A stretch of DNA of 35,602 bases. Source: Candidatus Nomurabacteria bacterium. GTDB lineage: Bacteria; Patescibacteriota; Saccharimonadia; Saccharimonadales; Saccharimonadaceae. The position numbers and the translations under genes were made by a program. Shown here one piece after another: positions 15,912 through 23,548 of the stretch. Below the pieces are notes generated by a model. The model searched no databases. It had not been told where the DNA came from and saw only the letters and a program-made list of their open reading frames with translations. Numbering within the stretch: the first letter of the stretch is position 1; every line of letters starts with the position of its first letter. The stretch lies in contig JAISBI010000014.1 of the NCBI GenBank assembly GCA_031266275.1, positions 1-35,602 of the forward strand, in the 5' to 3' direction.

Positions 15912-17189
15912 TTATAGTTTGAATAACGTTTCCAGCTCGGATTGGTCTCTCACCGGCCCGACCGTCGCCAAATTCATACTTTCATTGACGAAGATTTCTT
16001 GAGCGACTTCTCGCACTTCTTCGGCGGTCACCTCTCGAATTTCTCTCGCATAGTCTTCGGGGCTTTTAATCACCTCGTCATGGAAAAGCTCTTGCAGTCC
16101 GTAGAATTCGCCCAAAACATTAGACGGTTCCAACCTCATGAATAAATTCCCGATGCCGTAATCTTTGGCTTTTCGCAATTCTTCTTCGGCAACTAATTCA
16201 GTTTTCAACTTGCGCACTTCGGATAAAAGGCCATCGATTGCTTCATCCAACCTGTCACTTGACACTCCGGCCGTCAAAACTATGCTGCCGTAATTGCGAG
16301 ACGGCACAACTATCGACTTGGTGTAATAACAGATACCCAATTCTTCGCGCATTTTTTGAAACAAACGCGAGCTCATGCCGCCGCCCAAAACAGCCGACAA
16401 CACCCTCAGCGCTGGAACTTTTTCATCATAGCGATTATAGGCGCGAAAACCAATCGCCAAATGAGTCTGGTCGGTGTCTTTTTCGAATGGTTTCACCTCG
16501 GGCTTGGTTTGATTTTCTACCACTTCCGGCAATGTTGCGGGCTCGCCTTTTGGCATCGCCTCGAACAATTTCTCTACCTGTTCTATAACTTTTTGTTCAT
16601 TTATGCGCCCACAAACCACGACTGTCGTAGCGCCGGCCGTGTAATGCTTCCGTTTATAATCGATGAAATCTTGCCGCGTCATCTTGCGGATATTTTCGCG
16701 AGTTCCGGCGATATTCCGTCCGGCCGCCTGCCCCGAATAGAGTAATTCTTCGAGCACATCGAGGACTTTGTCACTCGGGCTATCTTCATACATGTTGATT
16801 TCTTCGATGATGACGCCTTTTTCGCGTTCCATTTCTGCTTCCGGAAAAGTGGAATTGAGGAAAATATCCGAAACAATGTCTATCAGCTTCTCTGTTTTCG
16901 AATAGTGCGCCTTTGCAAAATAGCCGGTGTCTTCATTGTCGGTAAAGGCGTTCGACAATGAACCCATAGCATCTAATTCGTAATTGATAGTGGCTGACGA
17001 CGGACGATTTGTTGTGCCTTTGAAACACATGTGCTCCAAAAAATGCGAGATGCCATTGTTCGCTTTTTGCTCGTAATTCGAGCCGGCTTCCACCAAGACC
17101 ATCACTGTCGTAGTGTTGCTGTCGGCCATAGGCACGGTGACTATGCGCAGGCCGTTTTCTAATACTGTTTTCGTATAATTATCTTTCAT
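15912..17189 (-). CDS. M16-family zinc peptidase (pitrilysin/processing peptidase type)
   Basis: A 425-aa protein with the inverted zinc motif HFLEH at 49-53 (NGISHFLEHMCFKGT) and the third ligand region EKGVIIEEINMYEDSP. The C-terminal homologous half includes GGGMSSRLFQKMREELG and an FxxR-type segment. It is similar in length to the YmxG/MPP-beta subgroup, whose members cleave short peptides. No signal peptide is visible, so it is probably cytoplasmic. The ATG at 17189 (MKDNYTKTVLENG) is chosen over 17198, which overlaps the -10 (TAAAATG). It stands downstream of tuf, behind a terminator. Confidence 0.9.
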   Translation of the reverse strand: MKDNYTKTVLENGLRIVTVPMADSNTTTVMVLVEAGSNYEQKANNGISHFLEHMCFKGTTNRPSSATINYELDAMGSLSNAFTDNEDTGYFAKAHYSKTEKLIDIVSDIFLNSTFPEAEMEREKGVIIEEINMYEDSPSDKVLDVLEELLYSGQAAGRNIAGTRENIRKMTRQDFIDYKRKHYTAGATTVVVCGRINEQKVIEQVEKLFEAMPKGEPATLPEVVENQTKPEVKPFEKDTDQTHLAIGFRAYNRYDEKVPALRVLSAVLGGGMSSRLFQKMREELGICYYTKSIVVPSRNYGSIVLTAGVSSDRLDEAIDGLLSEVRKLKTELVAEEELRKAKDYGIGNLFMRLEPSNVLGEFYGLQELFHDEVIKSPEDYAREIREVTAEEVREVAQEIFVNESMNLATVGPVRDQSELETLFKL

Positions 17190-17196
17190 GTTATCC

Positions 17197-17224
17197 ATTT
17201 TACCACAAAAATCCCCTTTCTCAA
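17197..17224 (-). promoter_or_regulatory. Promoter of the M16 peptidase inside the tuf terminator
   Basis: TTGAGA, 16 nt, TAAAAT with TGG extension on the minus strand, then 7 nt to ATG 17189. The -35 box forms the loop of the tuf terminator hairpin. Confidence 0.7.
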
Positions 17225-17234
17225 GGGGATTTTT
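17207..17234 (-). terminator. tuf terminator
   Basis: A perfect 9-bp stem AAAATCCCC / GGGGATTTT with a T run on the minus strand, 18 nt after the tuf stop. Confidence 0.88.
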
Positions 17235-17251
17235 GCTCGCAAGTGTGAAAA

Positions 17252-18436
17252 TTATTTGATAATCTTCGTCACGACGCCTGCACCGACGGTGCGGCCGCCC
17301 TCGCGGATAGCCAAGCTTTGACCAGCATCCATCGCGATTGGCGCGCCCAGTTTGACTTTGAAAGTCACGGTGTCGCCCGGCATGACCATTTCTTTGTCAG
17401 CCGGCAATTCGACTTCGCCAGTCACGTCTGTGGTGCGGAAATAGAACTGCGGTTTATAGCCTTTAGTAAACGGCGTATGTCGTCCGCCCTCTTCTTTGGA
17501 AAGGACGTAAACTTCGGCCTCGAACTCCGTATGAGGCGTGATAGAACCCGGCTTGGCGATGACTTGACCGCGCTCAATGTCAGTTCGCTCGATACCGCGC
17601 AGCAAGATGCCAGCGTTGTCGCCAGCTTTGCCCTCATCGAGAGCTTTTTTGAAAGCCTCGACGCCGGTCACGACCGATTTTTGCGTCGGGCGAATGCCGA
17701 CGATTTCGATTTCATCGTTCAAATGGACGATGCCAGTTTCGATACGGCCAGTCGCCACAGTTCCACGACCTTTGATTGAAAATACGTCTTCAATCGGCAT
17801 CAGGAATGGTTTTTCGATATCGCGTTTCGGCTCTGGAATATATTCGTCCATCTTTTCCAACAACTCGACGATAGCTTTGACGTATTCTTCGTCGCCCTCG
17901 AGAGCTTTGACAGCAGAACCTTTGACGATTGGAGCGTCTTTGTCGAAGCCGTTTTTGCCCAGCAATTCGCGGATGTCGTCTTCGATTAATTCGACCAATT
18001 CCGCATCGGCGATGTCCATTTTGTTCAAAAAGACCAAAATTGACGGCACACCGACTTGTTTAGCCAGCAGCACGTGCTCGCGGGTCTGCGGCATCGGGCC
18101 GTCAGTGGCCGCAATGACCAAAATCGCACCATCGATTTGCGCCGCGCCGGTAATCATATTCTTGATATAATCGGCGTGACCCGGCATGTCAACATGCGCG
18201 TAGTGTCGATTCGGGGTTTCATATTCTTGATGAGAAGTCGCGATAGTGATACCACGATTCTTTTCTTCTGGAGCGTTGTCGATTTCATCAACACTCACAA
18301 ATTTATTGACCTCACTGGGCCATTTATCAGCGGTAACTTTTTTGATAGCCGCCGTCAAAGTCGTCTTACCATGATCAACGTGACCCATAGTACCGACGTT
18401 AACGTGCGGTTTACCGCCATAACTTGCATCTGCCAT
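17252..18436 (-). CDS. tuf: Elongation factor Tu
   Basis: A 394-aa EF-Tu with all GTPase motifs: GHVDHGKT at 18-25, DMPGH at 83-87 (Met replaces the common Cys), NKMD at 138-141 and GSAVKALEG. Domains 2 and 3 are complete, ending in [16 protein letters not shown]-Tu delivers aminoacyl-tRNA to the ribosome. The ATG follows an AAGGAG site. It is monocistronic here, without fusA or rpsL/rpsG, and has a structured leader of about 157 nt and a strong promoter. Confidence 0.98.
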   Translation of the reverse strand: MADASYGGKPHVNVGTMGHVDHGKTTLTAAIKKVTADKWPSEVNKFVSVDEIDNAPEEKNRGITIATSHQEYETPNRHYAHVDMPGHADYIKNMITGAAQIDGAILVIAATDGPMPQTREHVLLAKQVGVPSILVFLNKMDIADAELVELIEDDIRELLGKNGFDKDAPIVKGSAVKALEGDEEYVKAIVELLEKMDEYIPEPKRDIEKPFLMPIEDVFSIKGRGTVATGRIETGIVHLNDEIEIVGIRPTQKSVVTGVEAFKKALDEGKAGDNAGILLRGIERTDIERGQVIAKPGSITPHTEFEAEVYVLSKEEGGRHTPFTKGYKPQFYFRTTDVTGEVELPADKEMVMPGDTVTFKVKLGAPIAMDAGQSLAIREGGRTVGAGVVTKIIK

Positions 18437-18510
18437 AAATTTCTCCTTATGGTTGATTAATTTATATTATTTTCTCCTCTGGTCCGCCAACCGAAATCAG
18501 CAGTGTCCAG

Positions 18511-18595
18511 AAAAATCCAACGTCGCGCGGGCTTCTCGGGCCCTCCCTATTAACACACAAGGCACCAGCAAAAAGCGCACGGACGCCGACGTTGG
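18511..18595 (-). promoter_or_regulatory. Structured tuf leader, possible attenuator
   Basis: From the predicted start site the leader has CCAACGTCG (18595-18587), an inner hairpin GGGC...GCCC, then CGACGTTGG (18525-18517) followed directly by ATTTTTC. A long stem ending in a T run resembles a conditional terminator. Another short inverted pair TCTGG/CCAGA follows before the Shine-Dalgarno site. I cannot match it to a known leader family. Confidence 0.5.
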
Positions 18596-18600
18596 TGATA

Positions 18601-18629
18601 ATTGTAGCTGATTTTTTCAATTTAGTCAA
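18601..18629 (-). promoter_or_regulatory. tuf promoter
   Basis: TTGACT, 17 nt, TACAAT on the minus strand. Confidence 0.8.
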
Positions 18630-18668
18630 GTGGGTTGGGCGGATATTTTGTATTTTCATGGCATTCGC

Positions 18669-18697
18669 TTGACAAACCATGTTCGCTCTGCTATACT
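18669..18697 (+). promoter_or_regulatory. Strong promoter of a small RNA
   Basis: Consensus TTGACA, 17 nt, TATACT with TGC extended -10. A closely similar sequence is at 19250-19278. No reading frame of plausible size follows. Confidence 0.8.
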
Positions 18698-18703
18698 ACG
18701 TAG

Positions 18704-18775
18704 CAGATACAGCAACCGCCGTATCATAAGAAAGCTCGGCCCGTTGCTAAGACGCAACACTGCGGGGTTTTTCTT
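18704..18775 (+). ncRNA. Small RNA candidate of about 72 nt with terminator
   Basis: It lies between the promoter at 18669-18697 and an intrinsic terminator. It contains a hairpin GATAC...GTATC (10-nt loop), then CCCGTTGC...GCAAC...CGGG (18740-18766) followed by GTTTTTCTTTT. The loop AGCAAC can also pair with GTTGCT in the terminator stem, so two folds are possible. It points at the convergent gene at 18776-19183, and the terminator T run touches that gene's stop codon. No known RNA family recognised. Confidence 0.55.
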
Positions 18776-19183
18776 TTATCTATCTTTAGGAAATGATGAC
18801 ATCAAACGTTTATTGCCAGTGTTTTGGTTTTTTGATATTTGAACTATAAATTTTTGTCCATTGCCTGCTATGCCGTAAAGTCGATATAGAACTTCGCCTG
18901 ATTTCAATACTTTTTCGGTCGGCTTTTCAGTGGTGTTTTCAATTAAATCTATCGCGCAAGGGAAAAATTTTAGGCGGCGCAATCTATCGGCGCGCTTTTT
19001 CTGATTTTGGTGCGAAATATATTCACCGATAAATATCTTGCTATTCTCAAAAGCTTTACAACGGACAGATGGCCGGCGCTTAGTGCGCTGCTCTATGTCG
19101 TGAAATTCGCGTAGCATTTTTTTAGAGACTTCCTTTAAATTGCTGCCCGAAATCGGCCGTGTTTTTATTTTGAAGTAATTCAT
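18776..19183 (-). CDS. Small basic protein, possibly PBECR-like nuclease domain
   Basis: A 135-aa basic protein. The C-terminal half (FFPCAIDLIENT ... VLYRLYGIAGNGQKFIVQISKN ... NKRLMSSFPKD) has the strand pattern of the phage Barnase-EndoU-ColicinE5/D-RelE (PBECR) nuclease group: a short helix, Y-rich strand, a strand of the form KFIVQI, and a terminal xSxFP. Such domains occur in toxins and phage/ICE proteins. The N-terminal half is Lys/Arg-rich. There is no immunity gene that I can identify. The match is by eye only, so the function is uncertain. Confidence 0.5.
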   Translation of the reverse strand: MNYFKIKTRPISGSNLKEVSKKMLREFHDIEQRTKRRPSVRCKAFENSKIFIGEYISHQNQKKRADRLRRLKFFPCAIDLIENTTEKPTEKVLKSGEVLYRLYGIAGNGQKFIVQISKNQNTGNKRLMSSFPKDR

Positions 19184-19249
19184 GTGTAGATTATAGCATA
19201 CGTTTTGTGAGGGGCGATATACGTATAAGACTCAACCTTATGTATTTGC

Positions 19250-19278
19250 TTGACAGACCATGCCCGTTCCGTTACACT
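19250..19278 (+). promoter_or_regulatory. Promoter-like sequence, diverged copy of 18669-18697
   Basis: TTGACA, 17 nt, TACACT. From ATT(C/T)GCTTGACA to TA(C/T)ACT it matches the other copy nearly throughout. The sequence behind it (about 19285-19340) holds an imperfect TTCCC/GGGAA hairpin but no coding frame, so it may drive a second small RNA or be a remnant. The rest of 19184-19406 shows nothing clear. Confidence 0.5.
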
Positions 19279-19406
19279 GTAAACACAAATTCTTTCGGGA
19301 TGCTTCCCTCGCTCGTCGGGGGAATAACTATTTCAAAGTATTTTCAGCAGTATTATTAGTTTACAAATTTTGATACATAAAGCTATACAAGGTTCAACTT
19401 TATATA

Positions 19407-20816
19407 TCACTTAGCTAAACAACGAATCACATACCCAAGTAATCGAGAGTTTTCGCCCGTGCCAGGAAAAACTCTGTCGCTTACAAACCATCCGTCGTAA
19501 GCATCTGTCGCCGATACTATCGACGAGGACCAGTAGTAACCCCAGTTATTCTGACCACGAATACCACCTAAGAAGTCACCACTAAGAGCGCCTTGCCAAG
19601 CACCATCTCTCATCCACAAGGCTTGGGCATCGGGCTCGTCAAAATAATGGCTAGCGCCTGTGCCGCTCGGTTGATAAGCTAAATCTAAATTAGAAAAGTC
19701 ACCACCAACTTTTCCAGTTGGTAGTTTCCAGCCTGCTGGACAGATGGAGCCATCGGCATCGCCGCTGGTCTTGGTGTGGTCGGCCGTACCTGCGGCTGCT
19801 GTATAAAAATTATATAGATAACCGCAACCGGTTTTGGAGTTAGAGTTGTAGGTATTACCATTATTGGTCTGGCAGTTGGTGGTATTAGACATATTTGGGT
19901 CGTTAGGATTTGCTTGGCGCCAAGCGTTGGAGCTGGCGCCATCTGAACTACCGCCACTGCCGTTTACAGTTAGATAACCCGAAGTAGTGAATCTATTTGT
20001 TAGATTTGCAGCCGCTAGAGTAACTGTCGTATCTTCCGTTACGTCAGTATTGTCTGGCTCTAGAATTCCAGTGTCTTTAGTCGGGTCTGAGTCGGGTTTA
20101 CCCAGCTCCAACTTCAAATTATCAATCATCCAACACTTGTTGTCCTTTAGCTTTCGCACTAAGTATTCTTGGCCGTTTCTATTGTCTATCATTACTATGG
20201 TGCTGCCTTCGTTTGGGTAAGTTGGTAATGCACTACATGACTCATCTATGTTGGTTGTTTTGTCTTGGAAGTTGGCTCCGTTGATTACTTTGGCGTAGTT
20301 TTCGTGCAATACGTATGCAATGGTGGCGCTATATGCTCCATCAGCCATATTACTACCTGCACAAGCTTGATAGGTGGTTGTTTGCTTGTCTTTGGTGGCT
20401 GTGGTTGTGGTGGTTATTATTTCAGTAGGGTTGTTTGGATTGGTGGGTAGGTCTTCTGTAGTATCTTGTTGTTGTTTCTTGATGGTTATACCTTTGCTAT
20501 GAGTTTTGGTATAGGCTTTGATGGTATAGCCTGAGGAGTTATTAGTAGTTGTTATAGTATCTAGTGTAAAGGTAGTGCATTGACCTTTGGTTATGGTGAT
20601 TGTTTGGCCGTTGTTGGTGGGGCCGCCGTTGATTGTGAGGACGATATTGTCTTCAGCGTGAGTTAGAGAATAGTTTATGAAAATTAAAGAAAGGAAGACT
20701 AGAACGGCTCCGGAGAGGATTAATGGTCTAGGATGAGATTTGATAAAATCAGTGAGTTTTTTACTAGATTGCTTCGCTATGCTCGCAATGACGTTGGTTT
20801 TGGCTTTTTTAGTCAT
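19407..20816 (-). CDS. FISUMP-domain surface protein (no poly-G tract)
   Basis: A 469-aa intact paralogue. The N-terminus contains NVIASIAKQSSKK (from a palindromic repeat), then a signal/anchor helix (about 32-50, LILSGAVLVFLSLIFINYSL), a Thr-rich domain (EDNIVLTINGGPTNNGQTI...) and the FISUMP domain: MIDNRNGQEYLVRKLKDNKCWMIDNLKL, SICPAGWKLPTG, WGYYWSSS, YVIRCLAK. It shares the domain plan of the two poly-G paralogues, but its signal region is unrelated and has no homopolymer, so it should be constitutively in frame. The promoter is probably TTGACA at 20856-20851, directly after the T run of the small RNA upstream. Confidence 0.88.
   Translation of the reverse strand: MTKKAKTNVIASIAKQSSKKLTDFIKSHPRPLILSGAVLVFLSLIFINYSLTHAEDNIVLTINGGPTNNGQTITITKGQCTTFTLDTITTTNNSSGYTIKAYTKTHSKGITIKKQQQDTTEDLPTNPNNPTEIITTTTTATKDKQTTTYQACAGSNMADGAYSATIAYVLHENYAKVINGANFQDKTTNIDESCSALPTYPNEGSTIVMIDNRNGQEYLVRKLKDNKCWMIDNLKLELGKPDSDPTKDTGILEPDNTDVTEDTTVTLAAANLTNRFTTSGYLTVNGSGGSSDGASSNAWRQANPNDPNMSNTTNCQTNNGNTYNSNSKTGCGYLYNFYTAAAGTADHTKTSGDADGSICPAGWKLPTGKVGGDFSNLDLAYQPSGTGASHYFDEPDAQALWMRDGAWQGALSGDFLGGIRGQNNWGYYWSSSIVSATDAYDGWFVSDRVFPGTGENSRLLGYVIRCLAK
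20768..20789. repeat. Palindromic repeat inside a coding sequence (ATTGC...GCAAT)
   Basis: ATTGCttcgctatgctcGCAAT, followed by GACG. This matches the ATTGCTTCGC...GCAATGACG type of intergenic palindrome seen in many unrelated bacterial genomes. Here it lies within the FISUMP gene and is translated as IASIAKQS. Confidence 0.7.
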
Positions 20817-20854
20817 ATTGCCTACTTTCTTTATAAAGTTATTATTCCGGTGTC

Positions 20855-20972
20855 AAAAAAGGACACCGCGAGGTGTTCCATGACCATATACACAATAGAC
20901 GTCGATGTCTTTTGCTTACGCGATGTCCGTTTTAACATCGACACAAACAAATTTTTGAAATGTCATGGAACA
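20855..20972 (-). ncRNA. Structured small RNA candidate, about 115 nt
   Basis: The predicted transcript starts at about 20971 and ends in a terminator. Its two ends pair perfectly over 11 bp (TGTTCCATGAC 20972-20962 and GTCATGGAACA 20884-20874), enclosing a large internal loop and an 8-bp upper stem (GTCGATGT/ACATCGAC). A second ACATCG copy offers an alternative upper stem. The terminator ACACC-TCGC-GGTGT-CCTTTTTT (20877-20855) shares three bases with the closing stem. A long hairpin with a central bubble is the general plan of 6S RNA, but no specific conserved sequence supports that. A leader of the FISUMP gene is the alternative. Confidence 0.55.
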
Positions 20973-20977
20973 ATTTT

Positions 20978-21005
20978 ATTATACCATGACCAAGTAAGTT
21001 AACAA
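20978..21005 (-). promoter_or_regulatory. Promoter of the structured RNA
   Basis: TTGTTA, 16 nt, TATAAT with TGG extended -10 on the minus strand, just downstream of hisS. Initiation 7 nt later puts the first base at the foot of the 11-bp stem. Confidence 0.7.
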
Positions 21006-21015
21006 AATAAATTAC

Positions 21016-22269
21016 TTATGGCTTACTTTTCGACAGCTCTTTAATCTCATATTCGCCGGATTTGGCCTCTGTTTCGCCGAAAATAATCATTTTGCCAATG
21101 CCCTTTTTCTCGGCGGTCTTAAATTTCTTATCCAATTTGACATCGCGCGAATCGAGCTCGATGGGTCGGCCCTCGCCACGCAACTTCTCGGCCAGTTCAA
21201 AGGCTGCTTTGAAACAGTTTTGGTCGACCAGCGCGATATAAATGTCCGTTTCGTTTTTAAATTTCGGCAATAATTTGTGATTTTGCAAAAACAGTTCGGT
21301 CGTGGTGTAGCCGACGGCAAATCCCACTGCGCCGATTGGCTCCACGCCGAACAATCCGACCAATCCGTCGTAGCGGCCACCACCGAACATTGAGCGATTG
21401 TTGTTTTTGTCGAGGTCGAAAACTTCGAACACCACGCCGGTATAATAGTCCAGCCCGCGCATCAATGTGATGTCGAAAATCGCCGTTTCTACCCCTAATT
21501 CTTCCAATAATACGAACAAATCAAGTACTCGTTTGAACTCGGCGCTGTCCTGCACTTTTTGCGGTATCATGTCCAGCGTTTTGGCGTCGACCAAAGACCG
21601 AACGCGCGGCAAGATGCTGCCGGTCGCTTGCCCGAAAATAATTTCGGCTTGGCGGTTAAAATCGGCGTCTGAGATTTTATTTATTTTATCCAATAATTTC
21701 ATCAGCGACCGCGTTTTCCCGTCATCCAATCCCAAATATTCTTTCATGATGAAATCAATCAAGTGTCGGTCATTAATTCGTATTTCGAACATCGATTTGT
21801 CGGCACCAAATTTGCGCAAACTTTTGTCAGCCAAATAAACAATTTCTGCGTCAGCATAAATCGAATCGTCGCCAAACACATCGGCATTGACTTGCCAAAA
21901 TTCCCTTTCGCGTCCGCGCTGAGCTCTCTCATACCGCATGAAATTAGCAATCGAATAGAGCCGCGCCGGATAAGCCAGTTCTTGCCGGCGAGCCGCAATC
22001 AACCGCGACACACTGGGCGTCATTTCCGGACGAATGGCGAGGCGTCGCCCGCCTCTATCTTCGAAACTATAAGTTTGTTCATTGACGATTTCTTCGCCCG
22101 ACTTGGCCGCGAAAATATTCAACGGCTCGAGCAACGGCGTGGCATATTCGTCGAAGCCGAAACTCTCCAACATTTCCGACCATTTCGCGAAAATATATTT
22201 GCGCACTCGCAAATCTTCCGGATAGAAATCGCGCGTGCCCTTGTATGAATTTTTGTCTAACGTAATCAT
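21016..22269 (-). CDS. hisS: Histidyl-tRNA synthetase
   Basis: A 417-aa class II synthetase. Motifs: YKGTRDFYPEDLRVRKYIF, motif 2 with RPEMTPSVSRLIA and FMRYERAQRGREREFWQVNADVFG, the histidine-A signature MRGLDYYTGVVFEVF, and motif 3 MFGGGRYDGLVGLFG; the C-terminal anticodon domain ends in GEYEIKELSKSKP. It charges tRNA-His. The ATG at 22269 is supported by TGCTACAAT ending 6 nt upstream (leaderless). No aspS is downstream; a small RNA promoter follows. Confidence 0.97.
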   Translation of the reverse strand: MITLDKNSYKGTRDFYPEDLRVRKYIFAKWSEMLESFGFDEYATPLLEPLNIFAAKSGEEIVNEQTYSFEDRGGRRLAIRPEMTPSVSRLIAARRQELAYPARLYSIANFMRYERAQRGREREFWQVNADVFGDDSIYADAEIVYLADKSLRKFGADKSMFEIRINDRHLIDFIMKEYLGLDDGKTRSLMKLLDKINKISDADFNRQAEIIFGQATGSILPRVRSLVDAKTLDMIPQKVQDSAEFKRVLDLFVLLEELGVETAIFDITLMRGLDYYTGVVFEVFDLDKNNNRSMFGGGRYDGLVGLFGVEPIGAVGFAVGYTTTELFLQNHKLLPKFKNETDIYIALVDQNCFKAAFELAEKLRGEGRPIELDSRDVKLDKKFKTAEKKGIGKMIIFGETEAKSGEYEIKELSKSKP

Positions 22270-22275
22270 ATATTA

Positions 22276-22284
22276 ATTGTAGCA
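22276..22284 (-). promoter_or_regulatory. Extended -10 of hisS (leaderless)
   Basis: TGCTACAAT on the minus strand, then 6 nt to ATG 22269. No good -35 box. Confidence 0.6.
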
Positions 22285-22300
22285 CAAAATAATTGGTTTA

Positions 22301-22309
22301 TGGTATAAT
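22301..22309 (+). promoter_or_regulatory. Extended -10 of the DUF4282-like gene
   Basis: TGGTATAAT, with the ATG 29 nt downstream behind an AAGGAGGG site, so this mRNA has an ordinary leader, unlike divergent hisS. Confidence 0.65.
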
Positions 22310-22338
22310 GGAGTCATTATTAAATAATAAGGAGGGAT

Positions 22339-22782
22339 ATGTTTTTTGGAAAAACAAGTTCTAGCAGTCTGTATGACTACTCAGGTGGTTATGCTATATC
22401 TCCAAACGTCGCCGATGGTGTCGGGGTTTGGACAATTATCGCCATCGTTTTAGCGATTGTCGGCGGTATTTTAATTTATACGTTGTTTCTGACTAAGAGG
22501 AATGACGGCAAACTCAAAGGTTTTATGGCTTGGCTATATGATTTTCTGAAATTCAGGGTATTGACGATTGAAGTTATTTTGAAAGTTGTATACATTATTG
22601 GTGCTCTAGCCATCACGTTGTTAGCTTTCAATTATTTCGCCACTGGTGTTTGGTGGATGTTCTTCGTCCAAATCATCTTGGGCAATATTGTTTTGCGCGT
22701 TGTTTACGAATTAATTCTCATCACTATTTTGATGTGGCGCAATACTGAAGAAATCAAAAAGAGCTTGCAGCACAAAAAATAA
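22339..22782 (+). CDS. DUF4282-like membrane protein
   Basis: A 147-aa protein with three hydrophobic segments: about 28-50 (VWTIIAIVLAIVGGILIYTLF), 77-98 (VILKVVYIIGALAITLLAF) and 105-130 (WWMFFVQIILGNIVLRVVYELILI). The spacing and the RVVYELILITILMWRNTEEIK ending resemble DUF4282, a small family of unknown function often found in actinobacteria and CPR. The Shine-Dalgarno site AAGGAGG is strong. A bidirectional terminator separates it from convergent rpsH. Confidence 0.7.
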   Translation: MFFGKTSSSSLYDYSGGYAISPNVADGVGVWTIIAIVLAIVGGILIYTLFLTKRNDGKLKGFMAWLYDFLKFRVLTIEVILKVVYIIGALAITLLAFNYFATGVWWMFFVQIILGNIVLRVVYELILITILMWRNTEEIKKSLQHKK

Positions 22783-22808
22783 TTTTTTCAATTATTATTG
22801 AAACGAGA

Positions 22809-22842
22809 CAAAGTCCGGCCGTTCATCGCGAGTCGGACTTTG
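22809..22842. terminator. Bidirectional terminator between the DUF4282 gene and rpsH
   Basis: A 9-bp stem CAAAGTCCG / CGGACTTTG with a 16-nt loop, between converging genes. Confidence 0.7.
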
Positions 22843-22857
22843 CTATTTTGGCCGGTT

Positions 22858-23259
22858 TTAATAAACTTTGCAAATCAATTCGCCGCCGATGCGGGCGTTG
22901 ATTGCTTCGCGGCTGGTCATGACGCCTTTGGACGTCGACACGATGTAGAGGCCGCGACCGGATTTGACTTTGGGAATTTCGCTGGCTCCCGCATAGACGC
23001 GGCGGCCGGGTTTGGAAACTCGGGAAATTTCACTGATTTTGACGCTTTCGCCCTCTTGGTTGATGGTGATTATCAAGGTCGCGCGGGGTTGGCCTTTTTC
23101 TACTTTGACATCAGCCAAATAACCAGCGGCTTTCAGCACGCGAGCGACGGTTTCTTTTTGTTTGCTGGCCGGCAAGCGAATTTCGCGAGTGCCGACAGCG
23201 ATAGCGTTGCGGATTCTGGTCAGGAGATCTGCAACGGGGTCAGTTGATTGTAAACTCAT
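22858..23259 (-). CDS. rpsH: 30S ribosomal protein S8
   Basis: A 133-aa S8 of normal length: MSLQSTDPVADLLTRIRNAI at the start and the conserved C-terminal SRPGRRVYAG-like SKPGRRVYAGASEIPK, GLYIVSTSKGVMTSREA, GGELICKVY. S8 binds helix 21 of 16S rRNA and represses the spc operon in other bacteria. Here it is the last gene of the block; rplF, rplR and rpsE, which normally follow, are absent. Confidence 0.97.
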   Translation of the reverse strand: MSLQSTDPVADLLTRIRNAIAVGTREIRLPASKQKETVARVLKAAGYLADVKVEKGQPRATLIITINQEGESVKISEISRVSKPGRRVYAGASEIPKVKSGRGLYIVSTSKGVMTSREAINARIGGELICKVY

Positions 23260-23278
23260 TCTTTTCTCTCCTTTCCTT

Positions 23279-23548
23279 CTACCAACTTGACTTTGTTACT
23301 CCGGGAATTTCGCCTTTGGCGGCGTGCTCCCGAAAACTTATTCTGCTGAGGCCGAATTTGCGCATGTAAGCGCGCGGCCGGCCGGTTTCATTACAACGGT
23401 TTTTGCGTCGAGTCGGGCTGGAATTGCGTGGCAGTTTTTGCAGGCCCTCGTTGTCGCCAGCTGCTTTGAGCTCCGCGCGTTTGTCAGCATATTTTTCGTA
23501 CATTCTTTGCCGTTTAAGGTCACGCGCAACGATTGATTTTTTCGCCAT
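23279..23548 (-). CDS. rpsN: 30S ribosomal protein S14 (zinc-free type)
   Basis: An 89-aa protein of the long form without CxxC zinc ribbons: [58 protein letters not shown], ending GVTKSSW. Its ATG overlaps the rplE stop by one base (TAATG). S14 helps to assemble the 30S head. Confidence 0.96.
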   Translation of the reverse strand: MAKKSIVARDLKRQRMYEKYADKRAELKAAGDNEGLQKLPRNSSPTRRKNRCNETGRPRAYMRKFGLSRISFREHAAKGEIPGVTKSSW

